From: Mycolicibacterium phlei
GTDB taxonomy: Bacteria; Actinomycetota; Actinomycetes; Mycobacteriales; Mycobacteriaceae
Assembly (NCBI RefSeq): GCF_001583415.1
Contig: NZ_CP014475.1
Coordinates: forward strand, 3,472,001-3,536,000
Direction: 5' to 3'
DNA length: 64,000 bases
The stretch's first letter is position 1, and each line of letters starts with the position of its first letter. A program made the position numbers and the translations under genes. Below are positions 44,510 through 54,964 of this stretch, piece by piece. Below the pieces are notes generated by a model. The model was not told the DNA's origin, searched no databases, and was given only the letters and a program-made list of their open reading frames with translations.

Positions 44510-46012
44510 ATGTCGCAAAAAGCCAGAATTCCCACCCTGACTCAGCAGCTTTTCCAGCTCGCGAACGGCTCGGTCACGTCGGTGGAGCTGGTCCAGCGCT
44601 CCCTGGACGCGATCGCGGCGAGCCAGCCCGCGCTCAACGCGTTCCGCGTGGTGCTCACCGAGCAGGCGCTGGCCGACGCCGAACGTGCCGACCGCATCCG
44701 CGCGGCCGGCGCCGACACCTCCGACCAGCCGTTGCTGGGCGTCCCGATCGCGGTGAAGGACGACGTCGACGTGGCCGGGGTGCCGACCCGCTTCGGCACC
44801 GACGGCGAGGTACGCCCGGCCACCGAGGACAGTGAGGTGGTGCGCCGGCTGCGCGCCGCGGGCGCGGTGATCGTCGGCAAGACCAACACCTGCGAGCTCG
44901 GCCAGTGGCCGTTCACCAGCGGTCCCGGGTTCGGCCACACCCGCAACCCGTGGTCGCAGGCCCATACCCCGGGCGGGTCGTCGGGCGGCAGCGCCGCCGC
45001 GGTGGCCGCCGGGCTGGTGACCGCCGCGATCGGCTCCGACGGCGCGGGCAGTGTCCGCATCCCGGCGGCGTGGACGCACCTGGTCGGGATCAAGCCGCAG
45101 CGCGGGCGGATCTCGACGTGGCCGCTGCCGGAGGCGTTCAACGGCATCACCGTCAACGGGGTGCTGGCCCGCACCGTCACCGACGCCGCCCTGGTCCTCG
45201 ACGCGGCCTCGGGCAACGCGCCCGGCGATCTGCACCAGCCGCCGCCGGTGCAGGTCTCCGACTACGTGTCGCAGGCGCCGGGCCCGCTGCGGATCGCGAT
45301 GTCGACGAAGTTCCCGTTCACCGGGTTCCGGGCCAAGCTGCATCCGGAGATCGAGGCGGCGATGACCGTCGTCGCCGAACAGCTCGAGGAACTCGGCCAC
45401 CACGTGTTCCCCGCCGACCCCGACTACAGCCTCGAGATGTCGTGGAGCTTCCTGTCCCGCTCGACGGCGGGGCTGCGGGACTGGGTCGACCGGCTCGGCG
45501 ACGGCGTCACCCTGGACAAGCGGACCAGGGCGAACGTGCGCACCGGGTGGGTGCTGTCCGAGCACACGCTGCGCAGGGCGCGGGCCCGGGAGGCCCGGGC
45601 GCAGCGGCGGCTGGGCTACATCTTCAACATCGCCGACGTGGTGCTGGCGCCGACGACGGCGCTGCCGCCGCCGCGGGTGGACGCGTTCGACGAGCTCGGC
45701 GGCCTGGCGACCGACCGGGCGATGATCCGGGCCTGCCCGGTGACGTGGCCGTGGAATCTGGTGGGCTGGCCGTCGATCAACGTGCCCGCCGGGTTCACCG
45801 CGGGCGGTCTGCCGATCGGGGTGCAGCTGATGGGCCCGGCGAACAGCGAACCGCTGCTGGTGTCGCTGGCCGCGGCGCTGGAGGCGATCAACGGGTGGGC
45901 CAGCCAGGAACCGGATCCGTGGTGGTTGCCGGGAATGGGTGTGCGGGTCACGTCCGGCGAACCCGAACCGAACCGTCCGGTAACCGACAGCGTCTCCGGT
46001 GAGGTCGCGTAA
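44510..46012 (+). CDS. amiA2: Amidase (AmiA2-like)
   Basis: 500-residue amidase-signature hydrolase. The Ser-Ser-Lys triad is visible in GVPIAVKDDVDVAG (Lys), HTPGGSSGGSAAAVAAG (Ser) and SDGAGSVRIPAA (Ser). It cleaves an unknown carboxylic amide in the cytoplasm. Position beside recO and era matches Rv2363. Diverges from recO with a 62-bp gap; the CAP-domain gene follows 11 bp later, so they may form an operon. Confidence 0.87.
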   Translation: MSQKARIPTLTQQLFQLANGSVTSVELVQRSLDAIAASQPALNAFRVVLTEQALADAERADRIRAAGADTSDQPLLGVPIAVKDDVDVAGVPTRFGTDGEVRPATEDSEVVRRLRAAGAVIVGKTNTCELGQWPFTSGPGFGHTRNPWSQAHTPGGSSGGSAAAVAAGLVTAAIGSDGAGSVRIPAAWTHLVGIKPQRGRISTWPLPEAFNGITVNGVLARTVTDAALVLDAASGNAPGDLHQPPPVQVSDYVSQAPGPLRIAMSTKFPFTGFRAKLHPEIEAAMTVVAEQLEELGHHVFPADPDYSLEMSWSFLSRSTAGLRDWVDRLGDGVTLDKRTRANVRTGWVLSEHTLRRARAREARAQRRLGYIFNIADVVLAPTTALPPPRVDAFDELGGLATDRAMIRACPVTWPWNLVGWPSINVPAGFTAGGLPIGVQLMGPANSEPLLVSLAAALEAINGWASQEPDPWWLPGMGVRVTSGEPEPNRPVTDSVSGEVA

Positions 46013-46023
46013 AGTTCCGGACC

Positions 46024-46572
46024 ATGAGTGTGCGGCGTAACACAGTTGCGGTGGCGGTTATCGGTCTGACCTGCGGTGCGGTGGCGGTTGCCCCGGCCGC
46101 GGGCGCGGATAACAAGCGGCTCAACGACGCGGTGGTGTCCAACGTCTACACGGTCAAGTCGCAGGCCGGGTGCGACACCGACATCAAGGTCAACCCGAAG
46201 TTGCGGCTGGCCGCCGAGTGGCACGCCAACGACGTGCTCAACAACCGTGCACTCGACGGCGACATCGGCTCCGACGGGTCGACGGTGGCCGACCGGGCCC
46301 GCAACGCCGGCTACGAGGGTGAGGTCGCCGAGACCACCGCGATCAACCCGGCGCTGGCGATCAGCGGCATCGAGTTGATCAACCGCTGGTACTACCGGCC
46401 GGACTACTACGCCATCATGGCCGACTGCGGCAACGTCGACATCGGCGTGTGGTCGGTGAACGCGCTGGACCGCACCGTCGTGGTGGCGGTGTACGGCAAG
46501 GGTGACGCCGCCCCGCCGGTCTACGCCCCCGGCCGCCCGTTCGGCACGCCGGGTGCGGGCGCGCCGGGCTGA
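46024..46572 (+). CDS. Secreted CAP-domain protein
   Basis: 182-residue exported protein with a signal peptide (residues 1-28) and a CAP/SCP domain (KVNPKLRLAAEWHANDVLNN, YYAIMADCGNVDIGVWSVN). Bacterial CAP proteins are extracellular with varied roles and often bind lipids. A Pro/Gly-rich tail closes the chain. It ends 6 bp from the convergent era stop. The mature part has two cysteines that could form a disulfide. Confidence 0.8.
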   Translation: MSVRRNTVAVAVIGLTCGAVAVAPAAGADNKRLNDAVVSNVYTVKSQAGCDTDIKVNPKLRLAAEWHANDVLNNRALDGDIGSDGSTVADRARNAGYEGEVAETTAINPALAISGIELINRWYYRPDYYAIMADCGNVDIGVWSVNALDRTVVVAVYGKGDAAPPVYAPGRPFGTPGAGAPG

Positions 46573-46578
46573 TAGCCC

Positions 46579-47502
46579 TTAAAAACCCAGCTTCCCAAGC
46601 TGTTTCGGGTCGCGCTGCCAGTTCTTGGCGACCTTGACCCGCAGGTCGAGGAACACCTTGGTGCCGAGGAGTTTCTCGATCTGGGTGCGGGCGGCGGTAC
46701 CGACCTCACGCAACCGGGCGCCGCCCTTGCCGATCACGATGCCCTTCTGGCTGTCGCGTTCGACATAGAGCACCGCGTGCACGTCGATCAGGTCGTCGCG
46801 GTCCTCGCGCTGGTTGATCTCCTCGATGACGACGGCCAGCGAGTGCGGCAGTTCGTCGCGCACCCCCTCCAGTGCGGCCTCGCGGATCAGCTCGGCCATC
46901 AGCGTCTCCTCGGGCTCGTCGGTGAGTTCACCGTCCGGGTAGAACGCGGGCCCCGGCGGCAGTGCGCCGGCGAGCACGTTGATCAGCTCGTCGAGGTTGT
47001 CGTCGGCGGTCGCCGACACCGGCACGATCTCGGCCTCCGGGCCGACCAGCTCGCTGACCGAGATCAGTTGCGCCGCAAGCCGTTCCTTGGACACTTTGTC
47101 GATCTTGGTGACGATCGCCACCAGCGTGGTGTGCGGCGCCACCGCGCGGATCTGCTCGTGGATCCACCGGTCCCCCGGCCCGATCCGCTCGTCGGCCGGG
47201 ATGCACAGCCCGATCACGTCGACCGTGGAGTAGGTGTCCTTCACCAGATCGTTGAGCCGCTGCCCGAGCAGGGTGCGCGGCCGGTGCAGACCCGGGGTGT
47301 CGACGAGGATGATCTGGAAGTCGTCGCGGTGCACGATGCCGCGGATGGTGTGCCGGGTGGTCTGCGGACGGTTCGACGTGATCGCCACCTTCGCCCCGAC
47401 CAGCGCGTTGGTCAGCGTCGACTTACCGGTGTTCGGCCGGCCGACGAAACACACGAAACCCGAACGGAACTCGTCGTTGCCCGAGTCCTTCTGCGGGGTC
47501 AC
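46579..47502 (-). CDS. era: GTPase Era
   Basis: 307-residue Ras-like GTPase that assists 30S ribosome assembly and binds 16S rRNA. G motifs: GRPNTGKST (G1), DTPGLHRPR (G3), TKIDKVS (G4). The C-terminal KH domain carries VLYVERDSQKGIVIGKGG. The GTG start overlaps the previous stop (GTGA). Operon with ybeY, corC and the Rv2365c-like gene, a well-known ribosome-biogenesis neighbourhood. Confidence 0.94.
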   Translation of the reverse strand: MTPQKDSGNDEFRSGFVCFVGRPNTGKSTLTNALVGAKVAITSNRPQTTRHTIRGIVHRDDFQIILVDTPGLHRPRTLLGQRLNDLVKDTYSTVDVIGLCIPADERIGPGDRWIHEQIRAVAPHTTLVAIVTKIDKVSKERLAAQLISVSELVGPEAEIVPVSATADDNLDELINVLAGALPPGPAFYPDGELTDEPEETLMAELIREAALEGVRDELPHSLAVVIEEINQREDRDDLIDVHAVLYVERDSQKGIVIGKGGARLREVGTAARTQIEKLLGTKVFLDLRVKVAKNWQRDPKQLGKLGF

Positions 47503-47816
47503 AGCGGACGCCCCGAACGGTCGGTCACGATGATCGCCGCGTCGGCGGAGATCTCCCGCACCGCGGCCACCCCCGGGTCGTCGGCGGCCCCGCCGACCAG
47601 CACCGCCGCCTCCAGCCCGGTCGCGCCGCTGGACACCGCGGCGGCCACCGCGGACTGAAGAGCGCTGAGCTGCAACGCCTTCAACGCCACCGGCGCCCCC
47701 GCATAGGTGCGGCCGTCGGCGTCGCGCACCGCCGCCCCGCTGCCGGCCTCGGCCCGCGCCATCGCACCACGGGCCAGGGTCACCAGCTTGGCGTCCTCCG
47801 CATCGAGGTCACTCAT
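47499..47816 (-). CDS. Small cytidine-deaminase-like protein (Rv2365c-like)
   Basis: 105-residue protein, [22 protein letters not shown] at the start, with the general fold pattern of a cytidine deaminase ([20 protein letters not shown]) but without the zinc-binding HAE and PCxxC motifs. It is therefore probably not an active deaminase. Overlaps corC by 8 bp and era by 4 bp, tightly coupled within the operon. Confidence 0.78.
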   Translation of the reverse strand: MSDLDAEDAKLVTLARGAMARAEAGSGAAVRDADGRTYAGAPVALKALQLSALQSAVAAAVSSGATGLEAAVLVGGAADDPGVAAVREISADAAIIVTDRSGRPL

Positions 47817-49104
47817 CGCTCTTGTCTCCTTCGGAGTCTTCGTTGGGGCAGACCAGAACCGTGCCGATCCGGACCCGGCCGCGGTGGTCGCGGCCGCCCT
47901 CCGCGCGCAGGCGCAGACCGTCCCAGACCACCTCGGCGCCCGGCAGCGGCACCCTGCCGAGCTCGAGTGCGACCAGCCCGCCGACGGTGTCGACGTCCAG
48001 GTCGTCGTCGAGCTCGATGTCGTAGAGCTCGCCGAGGTCCTCGATCGGCAGCCGCGCCGACACCCGGTAGCGCCGGTCGCCGAGGTCCTCCACCGGCACC
48101 ACTTCGCCGGCGTCGTACTCGTCGACGATCTCGCCGACGATCTCCTCGAGCACGTCCTCGATGGTGACAAGCCCGGCGATCGCGCCGTACTCGTCGACCA
48201 GCAGCACCATGTGGTTGCGGTCGCGCTGCATCTCGCGCAGCAGTTCGTCGAGCGGTTTGGAGTCCGGTACGAACACCGGTTTGCGCATCACCTGCTCGAC
48301 CTTGGTGCCGCGGCCGCCGTCGGTGGAGTAATAGGTGCGCTGCACAAGGTCTTTGAGATAGACGACGCCGACGATGTCGTCGACGTTCTCCCCGATCACC
48401 GGGATCCGGGAGTGTCCGCTGCGCACCGCCAGCGACGTGGCCTGCCCGGCGGTCTTGTCGTGTTCGATCCACACCATCTCGGTGCGCGGCACCATCACCT
48501 CGCGCGCGGGGGTGTCGGCGAGCTCGAACACCGACTGGATCATCCGGCGCTCGTCGTCGGCCACCACACCGCGCTGCTGCGCCAGGTCGACGACCTCGCG
48601 CAGCTCGATCTCGGAGGCGAACGGTCCGTTGCGGAACCCGCGGCCCGGCGTCAGCGCGTTACCGATCAGCACCAGCAGCCGGCTGATCGGCGTCAGCAGC
48701 ACCGAAAGCGCCTGCAGCGGAAGCGCGGACAGCAGCGCGATGGTGTAGGCGTGCTGGCGTCCGACCGTGCGCGGTCCGACGCCGATCACCACGAAGCTGA
48801 CGACCACCATGATCGCCGCGGCGGCGAACAGCCCCCACGTCACCCCGAGGTGCCCGTCGAGGTAGGCGGCCAGCAGCACCGTCGCACCCACCTCGCCGGT
48901 GATGCGCAGCAGCACGATCAGGTTGATGTAGCGCGGCCGGTCGGCCACCACCCGCGCCAACCGCACCGCACCCGGGCGCTCCTCGCGGACCAGTTCCTCC
49001 ACCCGCGCAATCGACACCGTGCTCAGCGCGGCGTCGATGGCCGCGAACAACCCGCCCAGGGCGACGAGAACGATCGCGAAGATCAGTTGGCCTATGTCGC
49101 TCAC
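47809..49104 (-). CDS. CorC/HlyC-family membrane protein with CBS domains
   Basis: 431-residue protein. An N-terminal DUF21-type membrane domain has about three to four helices ([22 protein letters not shown] at the start). A pair of CBS domains follows ([34 protein letters not shown]), then a C-terminal transporter-associated domain. The family is linked to magnesium/cobalt transport. The GTG at 49104 overlaps the ybeY stop (GTGA). Matches Rv2366c. Confidence 0.88.
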   Translation of the reverse strand: MSDIGQLIFAIVLVALGGLFAAIDAALSTVSIARVEELVREERPGAVRLARVVADRPRYINLIVLLRITGEVGATVLLAAYLDGHLGVTWGLFAAAAIMVVVSFVVIGVGPRTVGRQHAYTIALLSALPLQALSVLLTPISRLLVLIGNALTPGRGFRNGPFASEIELREVVDLAQQRGVVADDERRMIQSVFELADTPAREVMVPRTEMVWIEHDKTAGQATSLAVRSGHSRIPVIGENVDDIVGVVYLKDLVQRTYYSTDGGRGTKVEQVMRKPVFVPDSKPLDELLREMQRDRNHMVLLVDEYGAIAGLVTIEDVLEEIVGEIVDEYDAGEVVPVEDLGDRRYRVSARLPIEDLGELYDIELDDDLDVDTVGGLVALELGRVPLPGAEVVWDGLRLRAEGGRDHRGRVRIGTVLVCPNEDSEGDKSDE

Positions 49105-49637
49105 TGCTGGTCGAAGAATCGCGAGTTGTCCAGCAGCCGGCGTTCCTTCTCCGCCTGCCGGTCCCGGTGATACGCCTCGACCTGGTCGGCCACCCACTCC
49201 TCGAGCAGCTGGCGCTGCAGGGCGAACATCTCCCGCTCCTCGTCGGGCTCGGCGTGGTCGTAGCCCAACAGGTGAAGGACACCGTGCACGGTCAGCAACG
49301 CCAGCTCCTGGCCGAGCGAGTGCCCGGCCGCGGCGGCCTGCTGCGCGGCGAACTCGGGGCACAGCACGATGTCGCCGAGCATCGCCGGACCGGGTTCCGG
49401 CGCGTCGGGGCGGCCGCCCGGTTCGAGTTCGTCCATCGGGAAGCTCATCACGTCGGTGGGCCCGGGCAGGTCCATCCAGCGCATGTGCAGATCGGCCATC
49501 GCCGCGGTGTCGAGCAGCACCATCGACAACTCGGCGGCCGGGTTGACGTTCATCTTCTTGATCACGAACCGGGCGACGCTGATGAGCTCCTCTTCGGAGA
49601 CGTCGATGCCCGACTCGTTGGACACCTCAATGCTCAT
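49101..49637 (-). CDS. ybeY: Endoribonuclease YbeY
   Basis: 178-residue zinc endoribonuclease for 16S rRNA 3' maturation and ribosome quality control. The metal motif [11 protein letters not shown] is complete. It also has the Asp-rich substrate strand MSFPMDE. ATG 49637 starts [10 protein letters not shown], 9 bp after the phoH stop. Confidence 0.94.
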   Translation of the reverse strand: MSIEVSNESGIDVSEEELISVARFVIKKMNVNPAAELSMVLLDTAAMADLHMRWMDLPGPTDVMSFPMDELEPGGRPDAPEPGPAMLGDIVLCPEFAAQQAAAAGHSLGQELALLTVHGVLHLLGYDHAEPDEEREMFALQRQLLEEWVADQVEAYHRDRQAEKERRLLDNSRFFDQQ

Positions 49638-49646
49638 GTCGCCCGC

Positions 49647-50699
49647 TTACCGCCGGGTCCGGTTTCCGGAGGCGCGGCGCTGCGCGCGGTTCATCATCGT
49701 CGGCTCCTCGGATCGCGCGTAGGCGTCGACGATCTCGGACACCAGCCGGTGACGCACCACGTCGGCGCTGGTGAGTTCCGCGAAGTGGATGTCGTCGATG
49801 CCGTCGAGAATGCGCATCGCGGCCTGCAGCCCCGACGACGACCCGTCGGGCAGGTCGACCTGCGTGACATCGCCGGTGACAACGATTTTCGAGCCGAAGC
49901 CCAGACGCGTCAGGAACATCTTCATCTGCTCGGCGGTGGTGTTCTGCGCCTCGTCGAGGATGATGAACGCGTCGTTGAGGGTGCGGCCGCGCATGTAGGC
50001 CAGCGGGGCGACCTCGATGACGCCGGCGCTCATCAGCTTCGGGATGAGCTCGGCGTCCATCATGTCGTGCAGCGCGTCGTACAGCGGCCGCAGATACGGG
50101 TCGATCTTCTCGCTGAGCGTGCCGGGCAGGAAGCCGAGCCGCTCCCCCGCCTCCACCGCGGGCCGGGTCAGGATGATCCGCGACACCTGCTTGGTCTGTA
50201 AAGCGTTGACGGCCTTGGCCATTGCCAGATACGTCTTGCCGGTGCCCGCGGGCCCGATGCCGAACACGACGGTGTTGGCATCGATGGCGTCGACGTAGCG
50301 CTTCTGGTTGAGCGTCTTGGGCCGGATGGTCTTACCGCGCCGCGACAGGATGTCGAGCGTGAGCACCTCAGCGGGCGACTCCTCGTCGGAGCCGGTGAGC
50401 ATCGCGACGCTGTGCCGGACCACCTCCGGGGTCAGGCCCTGGCCGGCGGCCAGGATCGCGATCAGCTCGGTGATGACCCGTTCGGCGAGCGCGACGTCGG
50501 CGGGCTGACCGGACAGGGTCAGGGCGTTGCCGCGGGCGTGGATGTCGGCGGCCAGGGAGCGCTCGATGGCGCGCAGATTCTCGTCGGCGGAACCCAGGAG
50601 GCCCATGACGAGGTCGGGCGGGACGTTGATGCTGCTGCGTACCGACTCAGGTGTCTGAGCAGCCTGCGACGATTCAGCGGTCGTCTGGCGGGGCGTCAA
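49647..50699 (-). CDS. phoH: PhoH-family ATPase
   Basis: 350-residue nucleotide-binding protein. Walker A GIGPAGTGKTYLA, Walker B-like IILDEAQN, and GDVTQVDLP are clear; an N-terminal KH-like segment precedes them. PhoH ATPases are tied to RNA metabolism and often sit next to ybeY. The TTG at 50699 gives the length known for Rv2368c; an in-frame ATG at 50774 would add an unlikely 25 residues. Confidence 0.9.
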   Translation of the reverse strand: MTPRQTTAESSQAAQTPESVRSSINVPPDLVMGLLGSADENLRAIERSLAADIHARGNALTLSGQPADVALAERVITELIAILAAGQGLTPEVVRHSVAMLTGSDEESPAEVLTLDILSRRGKTIRPKTLNQKRYVDAIDANTVVFGIGPAGTGKTYLAMAKAVNALQTKQVSRIILTRPAVEAGERLGFLPGTLSEKIDPYLRPLYDALHDMMDAELIPKLMSAGVIEVAPLAYMRGRTLNDAFIILDEAQNTTAEQMKMFLTRLGFGSKIVVTGDVTQVDLPDGSSSGLQAAMRILDGIDDIHFAELTSADVVRHRLVSEIVDAYARSEEPTMMNRAQRRASGNRTRR

Positions 50700-50789
50700 G
50701 AGGGTTTCTTGCCTGCTTTCTGGGTTTCGCCTGGTCAATTGCTGGTCACAGTTTACCGCCGGGCCGGGACGCATCCCAGTGGTTAACCG

Positions 50790-51530
50790 TCAGGCCCAGC
50801 GGGAGGTCAGCGCGCCCAGCGCCCCCAGCGCCACCGCCGCGGCCGTCGAGGTGCGCAGCACCGTCGGCCCCAGCCGCACCACGGTCGCCCCGGCGCCGCG
50901 CAGCGCGCCCAGCTCGTCGTCGCTGATCCCGCCCTCCGGGCCCACCAGCAGGGTGATCGCGTCCGCCTCGGCGACCGGGACCTCGGTCAGCGGCTGGGTC
51001 GCCGACTCGTGCAGAACCAGCACCAGCCGGTCGTCGGCGCCGAACGCCTGCACCAGCTCGGCGGTCGACACCACGCCGCTGACCTCGGGAATCCAGGGGC
51101 GCCGCGACTGGCGGGCCGCCGAGCGCACCACCGCGCGCCAGCGCCGCAGCCCCTTGTCGACCTTGGCCGGGGTCTCCCAGCGGGCCACGCAGCGGGCCGA
51201 CTGCCACGCCACGAACGCGTCCGCCCCGGCCTCGGTGGCCAGTTCGACGGCCAGCTCCGAGCGGTCGGACTTGGGTAGCGCCTGCACGACGGTCACCGTC
51301 GGCGTCGGCGCGGGCACGGTGGTGCGGTCCAGCAGCCGGGTCGCCAGCCGGCCCTTGCCGACCTCCTCGACCTCGCAGTGTGCCAGCCCGCCGGCGCCGT
51401 CGCTGAGGTCGATGCGCTCACCGACGCGGATGCGGCGCACGGTGGCGGCGTGGTGTCCCTCGTCGCCGTCGACGACGGCGAGCTCACCGACAGCGGGCAG
51501 CGTATCGACGTAGAACAGGGCGGCGGTCAT
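50790..51530 (-). CDS. rsmE: 16S rRNA (uridine-1498-N3) methyltransferase
   Basis: 246-residue SPOUT-fold methyltransferase acting on 16S rRNA. The S-adenosylmethionine knot is visible in [17 protein letters not shown] and [18 protein letters not shown]. Position next to dnaJ2 matches Rv2372c. The genes corresponding to Rv2369c-Rv2371 are missing between it and phoH; the 90-bp gap holds none. Confidence 0.93.
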   Translation of the reverse strand: MTAALFYVDTLPAVGELAVVDGDEGHHAATVRRIRVGERIDLSDGAGGLAHCEVEEVGKGRLATRLLDRTTVPAPTPTVTVVQALPKSDRSELAVELATEAGADAFVAWQSARCVARWETPAKVDKGLRRWRAVVRSAARQSRRPWIPEVSGVVSTAELVQAFGADDRLVLVLHESATQPLTEVPVAEADAITLLVGPEGGISDDELGALRGAGATVVRLGPTVLRTSTAAAVALGALGALTSRWA

Positions 51531-51554
51531 CGTCAGGTCACCGATCGCCGCTCG

Positions 51555-52703
51555 TCAGCGGCCGGTGAACGTCTCACGCAGCCGGCTGAACAGGCCGCCG
51601 CCAGAGTGGTTGTTCTGCGAGGTCGACCGCACCTCGGCGGCGTCGCGGGTGCGCTTGTCGCGCAGCTGGGTGAGCAGTTCGACGTCCTCGTCGTCCAGCC
51701 GGGTCGGCACCACCACGTCGATGTGCGCGTGCAGGTCGCCGCGCACCCCGGACCGCAGGTGCGGCATGCCGTGGCCGCGCAGCGTGACGACCGAACCGGG
51801 CTGGGTGCCCGGCGGGATCTCGATCTCGGTCGGACCGTCGAGGATCGCGTCGATCATCAGCGTGGTGCCCAGCGCCGCGTCGACCATCGGCACCGAGATC
51901 GTGCAGTGCAGGTCGTCGCCGTCGCGCACGAAGATGTCGTGCGGCTGCTCGTGCACCTCGACGTACAGGTCGCCGGCCGGGCCGCCGCCGGGGCCGACCT
52001 CACCCTGGGCGGCCAGCCGCACCCGCATGCCGTCGCCGACACCGGCGGGGATCTTCACGCTGATCTCGCGGCGGGCCCGCACCCGGCCGTCGCCGCCGCA
52101 GCGGTGGCACGGATCCGGGATGACCTCGCCGACGCCACCGCACACCGGGCACGGCCGCGACGTCATCACCTGGCCCAGCAGCGACCGCTGCACGGTCTGG
52201 ATCTCGCCGCGCCCGCCGCAGGTGTCGCAGGTGGTCGGCCGGGAGTCGCCGTGGGTGCCCCGGCCCTGGCACAGGTCGCACAGCACCGCGGTGTCGACGG
52301 TGACCGTCTTGGTCACGCCGGTCGCGCACTCCTCGAGGTCCAGCCGCATCCGCAGCAGCGAGTCCTGGCCGGGCCGCACCCGGCCGATCGGGCCCCGCGA
52401 GGAGGTGCCGCCGCCGAAGAACGCCTCGAACACGTCGCCGAGGCCGCCGAAGCCGGCGAACCCGTTGCCCGCGGCCGCGCCGCCCGGTTCCATCGGGTCC
52501 CCGCCGAGGTCGACGATGCGCCGCTTCTCGGGATCGGACAACACCTCGTAGGCGACGCTGATCTCCTTGAAGCGCGCCTGGGCCTCCTCGTCGGGATTGA
52601 CGTCTGGATGCAGTTCGCGCGCCAGCTTGCGATAGGCGCGCTTGATCTCCTGATCAGACGCTCCCTTGCTCACGCCGAGCAGCCCGTAATAGTCGCGTGC
52701 CAC
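51555..52703 (-). CDS. dnaJ: Chaperone protein DnaJ (DnaJ2)
   Basis: 382-residue co-chaperone of DnaK. The J domain holds the HPD triad in [10 protein letters not shown] short Gly-rich linker follows, then four CxxCxGxG zinc-finger repeats ([32 protein letters not shown]) and the C-terminal substrate domain. Downstream of hrcA by 37 bp, the classical hrcA-dnaJ pair. Confidence 0.95.
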   Translation of the reverse strand: MARDYYGLLGVSKGASDQEIKRAYRKLARELHPDVNPDEEAQARFKEISVAYEVLSDPEKRRIVDLGGDPMEPGGAAAGNGFAGFGGLGDVFEAFFGGGTSSRGPIGRVRPGQDSLLRMRLDLEECATGVTKTVTVDTAVLCDLCQGRGTHGDSRPTTCDTCGGRGEIQTVQRSLLGQVMTSRPCPVCGGVGEVIPDPCHRCGGDGRVRARREISVKIPAGVGDGMRVRLAAQGEVGPGGGPAGDLYVEVHEQPHDIFVRDGDDLHCTISVPMVDAALGTTLMIDAILDGPTEIEIPPGTQPGSVVTLRGHGMPHLRSGVRGDLHAHIDVVVPTRLDDEDVELLTQLRDKRTRDAAEVRSTSQNNHSGGGLFSRLRETFTGR

Positions 52704-52740
52704 GCTGACCTCGCCTGACCTTTCACATGAGCCGGGTTGG

Positions 52741-53772
52741 TTACCGGCTGCCTAAGACTTCCCCGATGTACAAAGCAACCGCAGCGACATTAGCGATAGT
52801 TCCCGGATAGTCCATTCGCGTGGGCCCCAACACACCCATGCCGCCGTAGACCTTGCCGGCGCTGCCGTATGCGGTTGTCACCACCGAGGCGCCCGCCATC
52901 TCCTCCGCCTCGGTCTCGTGGCCGATGCGCACGGTCACCTTGCCCGCCTCCTGCTGGGCGGCGAGCAGCCGCAGCACGACCACCTGTTCCTCGAGGGCCT
53001 CGAGCACGTGGCGCAGCGAACCGCCGAAGTCCGCGGTGTTGCGGGTCAGGTTGGCGGTGCCGCCGAGCACCAGGCGCTCCTCGCTGTGCTCCACGAGGGT
53101 CTCGACGAGGACGGTGGCCGCCCGCCCGACGGCGTCGGCGAGCTTGCCGGCACCGTTGAGCTGCGACGCCAGGTCCGACACCGCGATCGAGGCCGCCGCC
53201 AGCGGTTTGCCCTCCAGCGCCTGGCCCAGCAGCTGGCGCAGCCGGGACAGGTCGTCCTCGTCGAGGGTGTCGCCGAGTTCGACGATGCGCTGGTCGACGC
53301 GTCCGGTGTCGGTGATGACCACCAGCAGCAGCTTGGCGGGCGTCAGGGACACGACCTCCAGATGCCGCACGCTGGAGGTGGTCAGGGTCGGGTACTGCAC
53401 GACGGCCACCTGCCGGGTGAGCTGGGCCAGCAGCTTCACCGCGCGGCGCAGTACGTCATCGAGGTCCACCCCGCCCTCCAGGAACCGCAGGATCGCGGTG
53501 CGTTCCGCCTGGGACAGCGGTTTGACGTCGTCGAGGCGGTCGACGAACTCGCGGTAGCCCTTCTCTGTCGGGATCCGCCCGGAGCTGGTGTGCGGTTGGG
53601 TGATGTAGCCCTCGGCCTCCAGCACCGCCATGTCGTTGCGCACGGTGGCGCTGGACACGCCGAGGTTGTGGCGCTCCACCAGCGTTTTCGATCCGATGGG
53701 TTCCTTGGTGGCCACGAAGTCGGCAACAATCGCCTGCAGCACCTTGAACCGGCGTTCTTCGGCGCTACCCAT
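52741..53772 (-). CDS. hrcA: Heat-inducible transcription repressor HrcA
   Basis: 343-residue repressor that controls groE-type heat shock genes by binding CIRCE elements. The winged helix contains [22 protein letters not shown]; the GAF-like and inserted dimer domains follow. The ATG is at 53772. No CIRCE sequence is seen upstream of this gene, so autoregulation through a standard CIRCE is not supported here. Confidence 0.94.
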   Translation of the reverse strand: MGSAEERRFKVLQAIVADFVATKEPIGSKTLVERHNLGVSSATVRNDMAVLEAEGYITQPHTSSGRIPTEKGYREFVDRLDDVKPLSQAERTAILRFLEGGVDLDDVLRRAVKLLAQLTRQVAVVQYPTLTTSSVRHLEVVSLTPAKLLLVVITDTGRVDQRIVELGDTLDEDDLSRLRQLLGQALEGKPLAAASIAVSDLASQLNGAGKLADAVGRAATVLVETLVEHSEERLVLGGTANLTRNTADFGGSLRHVLEALEEQVVVLRLLAAQQEAGKVTVRIGHETEAEEMAGASVVTTAYGSAGKVYGGMGVLGPTRMDYPGTIANVAAVALYIGEVLGSR

Positions 53773-53956
53773 GCCTGTCCACCTGCCCTTCGTGTCGAGT
53801 TATGTACCAGTTTACGGTTTTCGGGCGCTCCGACCGTGTCCGCGCGGCCGGTGCCGCCGCGCGCCCGCGGCGTGCACTAGCCTTTGTCGAGACCTTGCTG
53901 CCTGATGCCGGCGAGGCGCCAATACCAGGGGTGACGACACGAAGGACGTTTGCCCG

Positions 53957-54301
53957 ATGATCTTCAAGGGTGTCATGGATGGCAGGCCCTATCCAGAGCA
54001 CGGGCTGACGTATCGCCAGTGGGCGCAGATCCCGCCCCGCCAGATCCGCCTCGACGAGCTGGTCACCACCACCACTCACCTGGCGCTGGACCGGCTGTTG
54101 TCGGAGGACTCCACCTTCTACGGCGACCTGTTCCCGCACGCCGTGCGCTGGCAGGGCACCATCTACCTCGAGGACGGCCTGCACCGGGCGGTGCGGGCGG
54201 CGCTGCGCAACCGCACCGTGCTGCACGCGCGGGTGTTCGACATGGACGTGCCGCTGTCGCGGCAGATCAGCGACGACGGGCGAGCAGCCAGACCCCGGTG
54301 A
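53957..54301 (+). CDS. Conserved hypothetical protein (Rv2375-like)
   Basis: 114-residue soluble protein starting MIFKGVMDGRPYPEHGLTYR, closely like Rv2375. The segment YLEDGLHRAVRAALRNRTVLHARV resembles ParB/sulfiredoxin-like nuclease or binding folds, but no function is established. Divergent from hrcA. The C-terminal 12 residues are unlike Rv2375 and overlap the convergent membrane gene by 35 bp. Confidence 0.78.
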   Translation: MIFKGVMDGRPYPEHGLTYRQWAQIPPRQIRLDELVTTTTHLALDRLLSEDSTFYGDLFPHAVRWQGTIYLEDGLHRAVRAALRNRTVLHARVFDMDVPLSRQISDDGRAARPR

Positions 54302-54896
54302 CCAGCTGCCACAGCATCACCGTGTAGACGCAGCCGCGTTCGACGGTGCCGATCGGCGCGTAGCGCACGGTGAAGTAGTCGTAGTTCTGCAGCATCCAGA
54401 AGATCACCAGCCCGGCCAGCCCGATCAGCGTGCCGACCACCCGGTAGGACCAGCCGCCGACGGCGCGGCCCGCCACCGTGGTGCCGGCCAGCACCGCCAG
54501 GTTGCCGCCGAAGATCGCCAGGATCGCGCCGAGGGCGTGCAGCCACTCGTAGCCGTCGTTCCACAGCGGGGAGCCGCCGTACACGAAGGCCACCAGGGCG
54601 TCGCCGACGGCGGCGGCGACGGTCAGCAGCACGAACAGCGCGCCCAGCCAGCGGGCCCGCACCGCGCGCACCACCAGCACCGCCCCGAGGACGAACAGCG
54701 CGCCCTGCGCGTAGAGCGCCCCGTTGATCAGGTAGTGGCGCGGGGACCAGGCCGGCACCCCGAGCGCGCTGATGTACTGCTCGGTGTAGCTGTAGCCGGG
54801 CACCGCCAGCGCGGTCGCGAACTCGGCGACGACGTAGCCGACGGCGGCGAGGATCCAGCACGCGGCGCCCGCCGCGACCGTCCGGCGGTGCGTCAT
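54267..54896 (-). CDS. DUF998-family membrane protein
   Basis: 209-residue integral membrane protein with six helices and the family pattern VPGYSYTEQYISALG followed by HALGAILAIFGGNLAVLAG. Function unknown. The ATG at 54896 is preferred to GTG 54905. Divergent from the two-component genes with a 68-bp gap. Helix spacing and length are normal for the family. Confidence 0.78.
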   Translation of the reverse strand: MTHRRTVAAGAACWILAAVGYVVAEFATALAVPGYSYTEQYISALGVPAWSPRHYLINGALYAQGALFVLGAVLVVRAVRARWLGALFVLLTVAAAVGDALVAFVYGGSPLWNDGYEWLHALGAILAIFGGNLAVLAGTTVAGRAVGGWSYRVVGTLIGLAGLVIFWMLQNYDYFTVRYAPIGTVERGCVYTVMLWQLVTGVWLLARRR

Positions 54897-54964
54897 AGCG
54901 AACACCGTAAGTCAACCGCGCGCACTCACAGCGCCCAAACACCGCCGGGCGGCACGATGACATC

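Noticed and set aside
53773..53956. CIRCE element upstream of hrcA
   Set aside because: No TTAGCACTC-N9-GAGTGCTAA-like inverted repeat is present between hrcA and the divergent gene.
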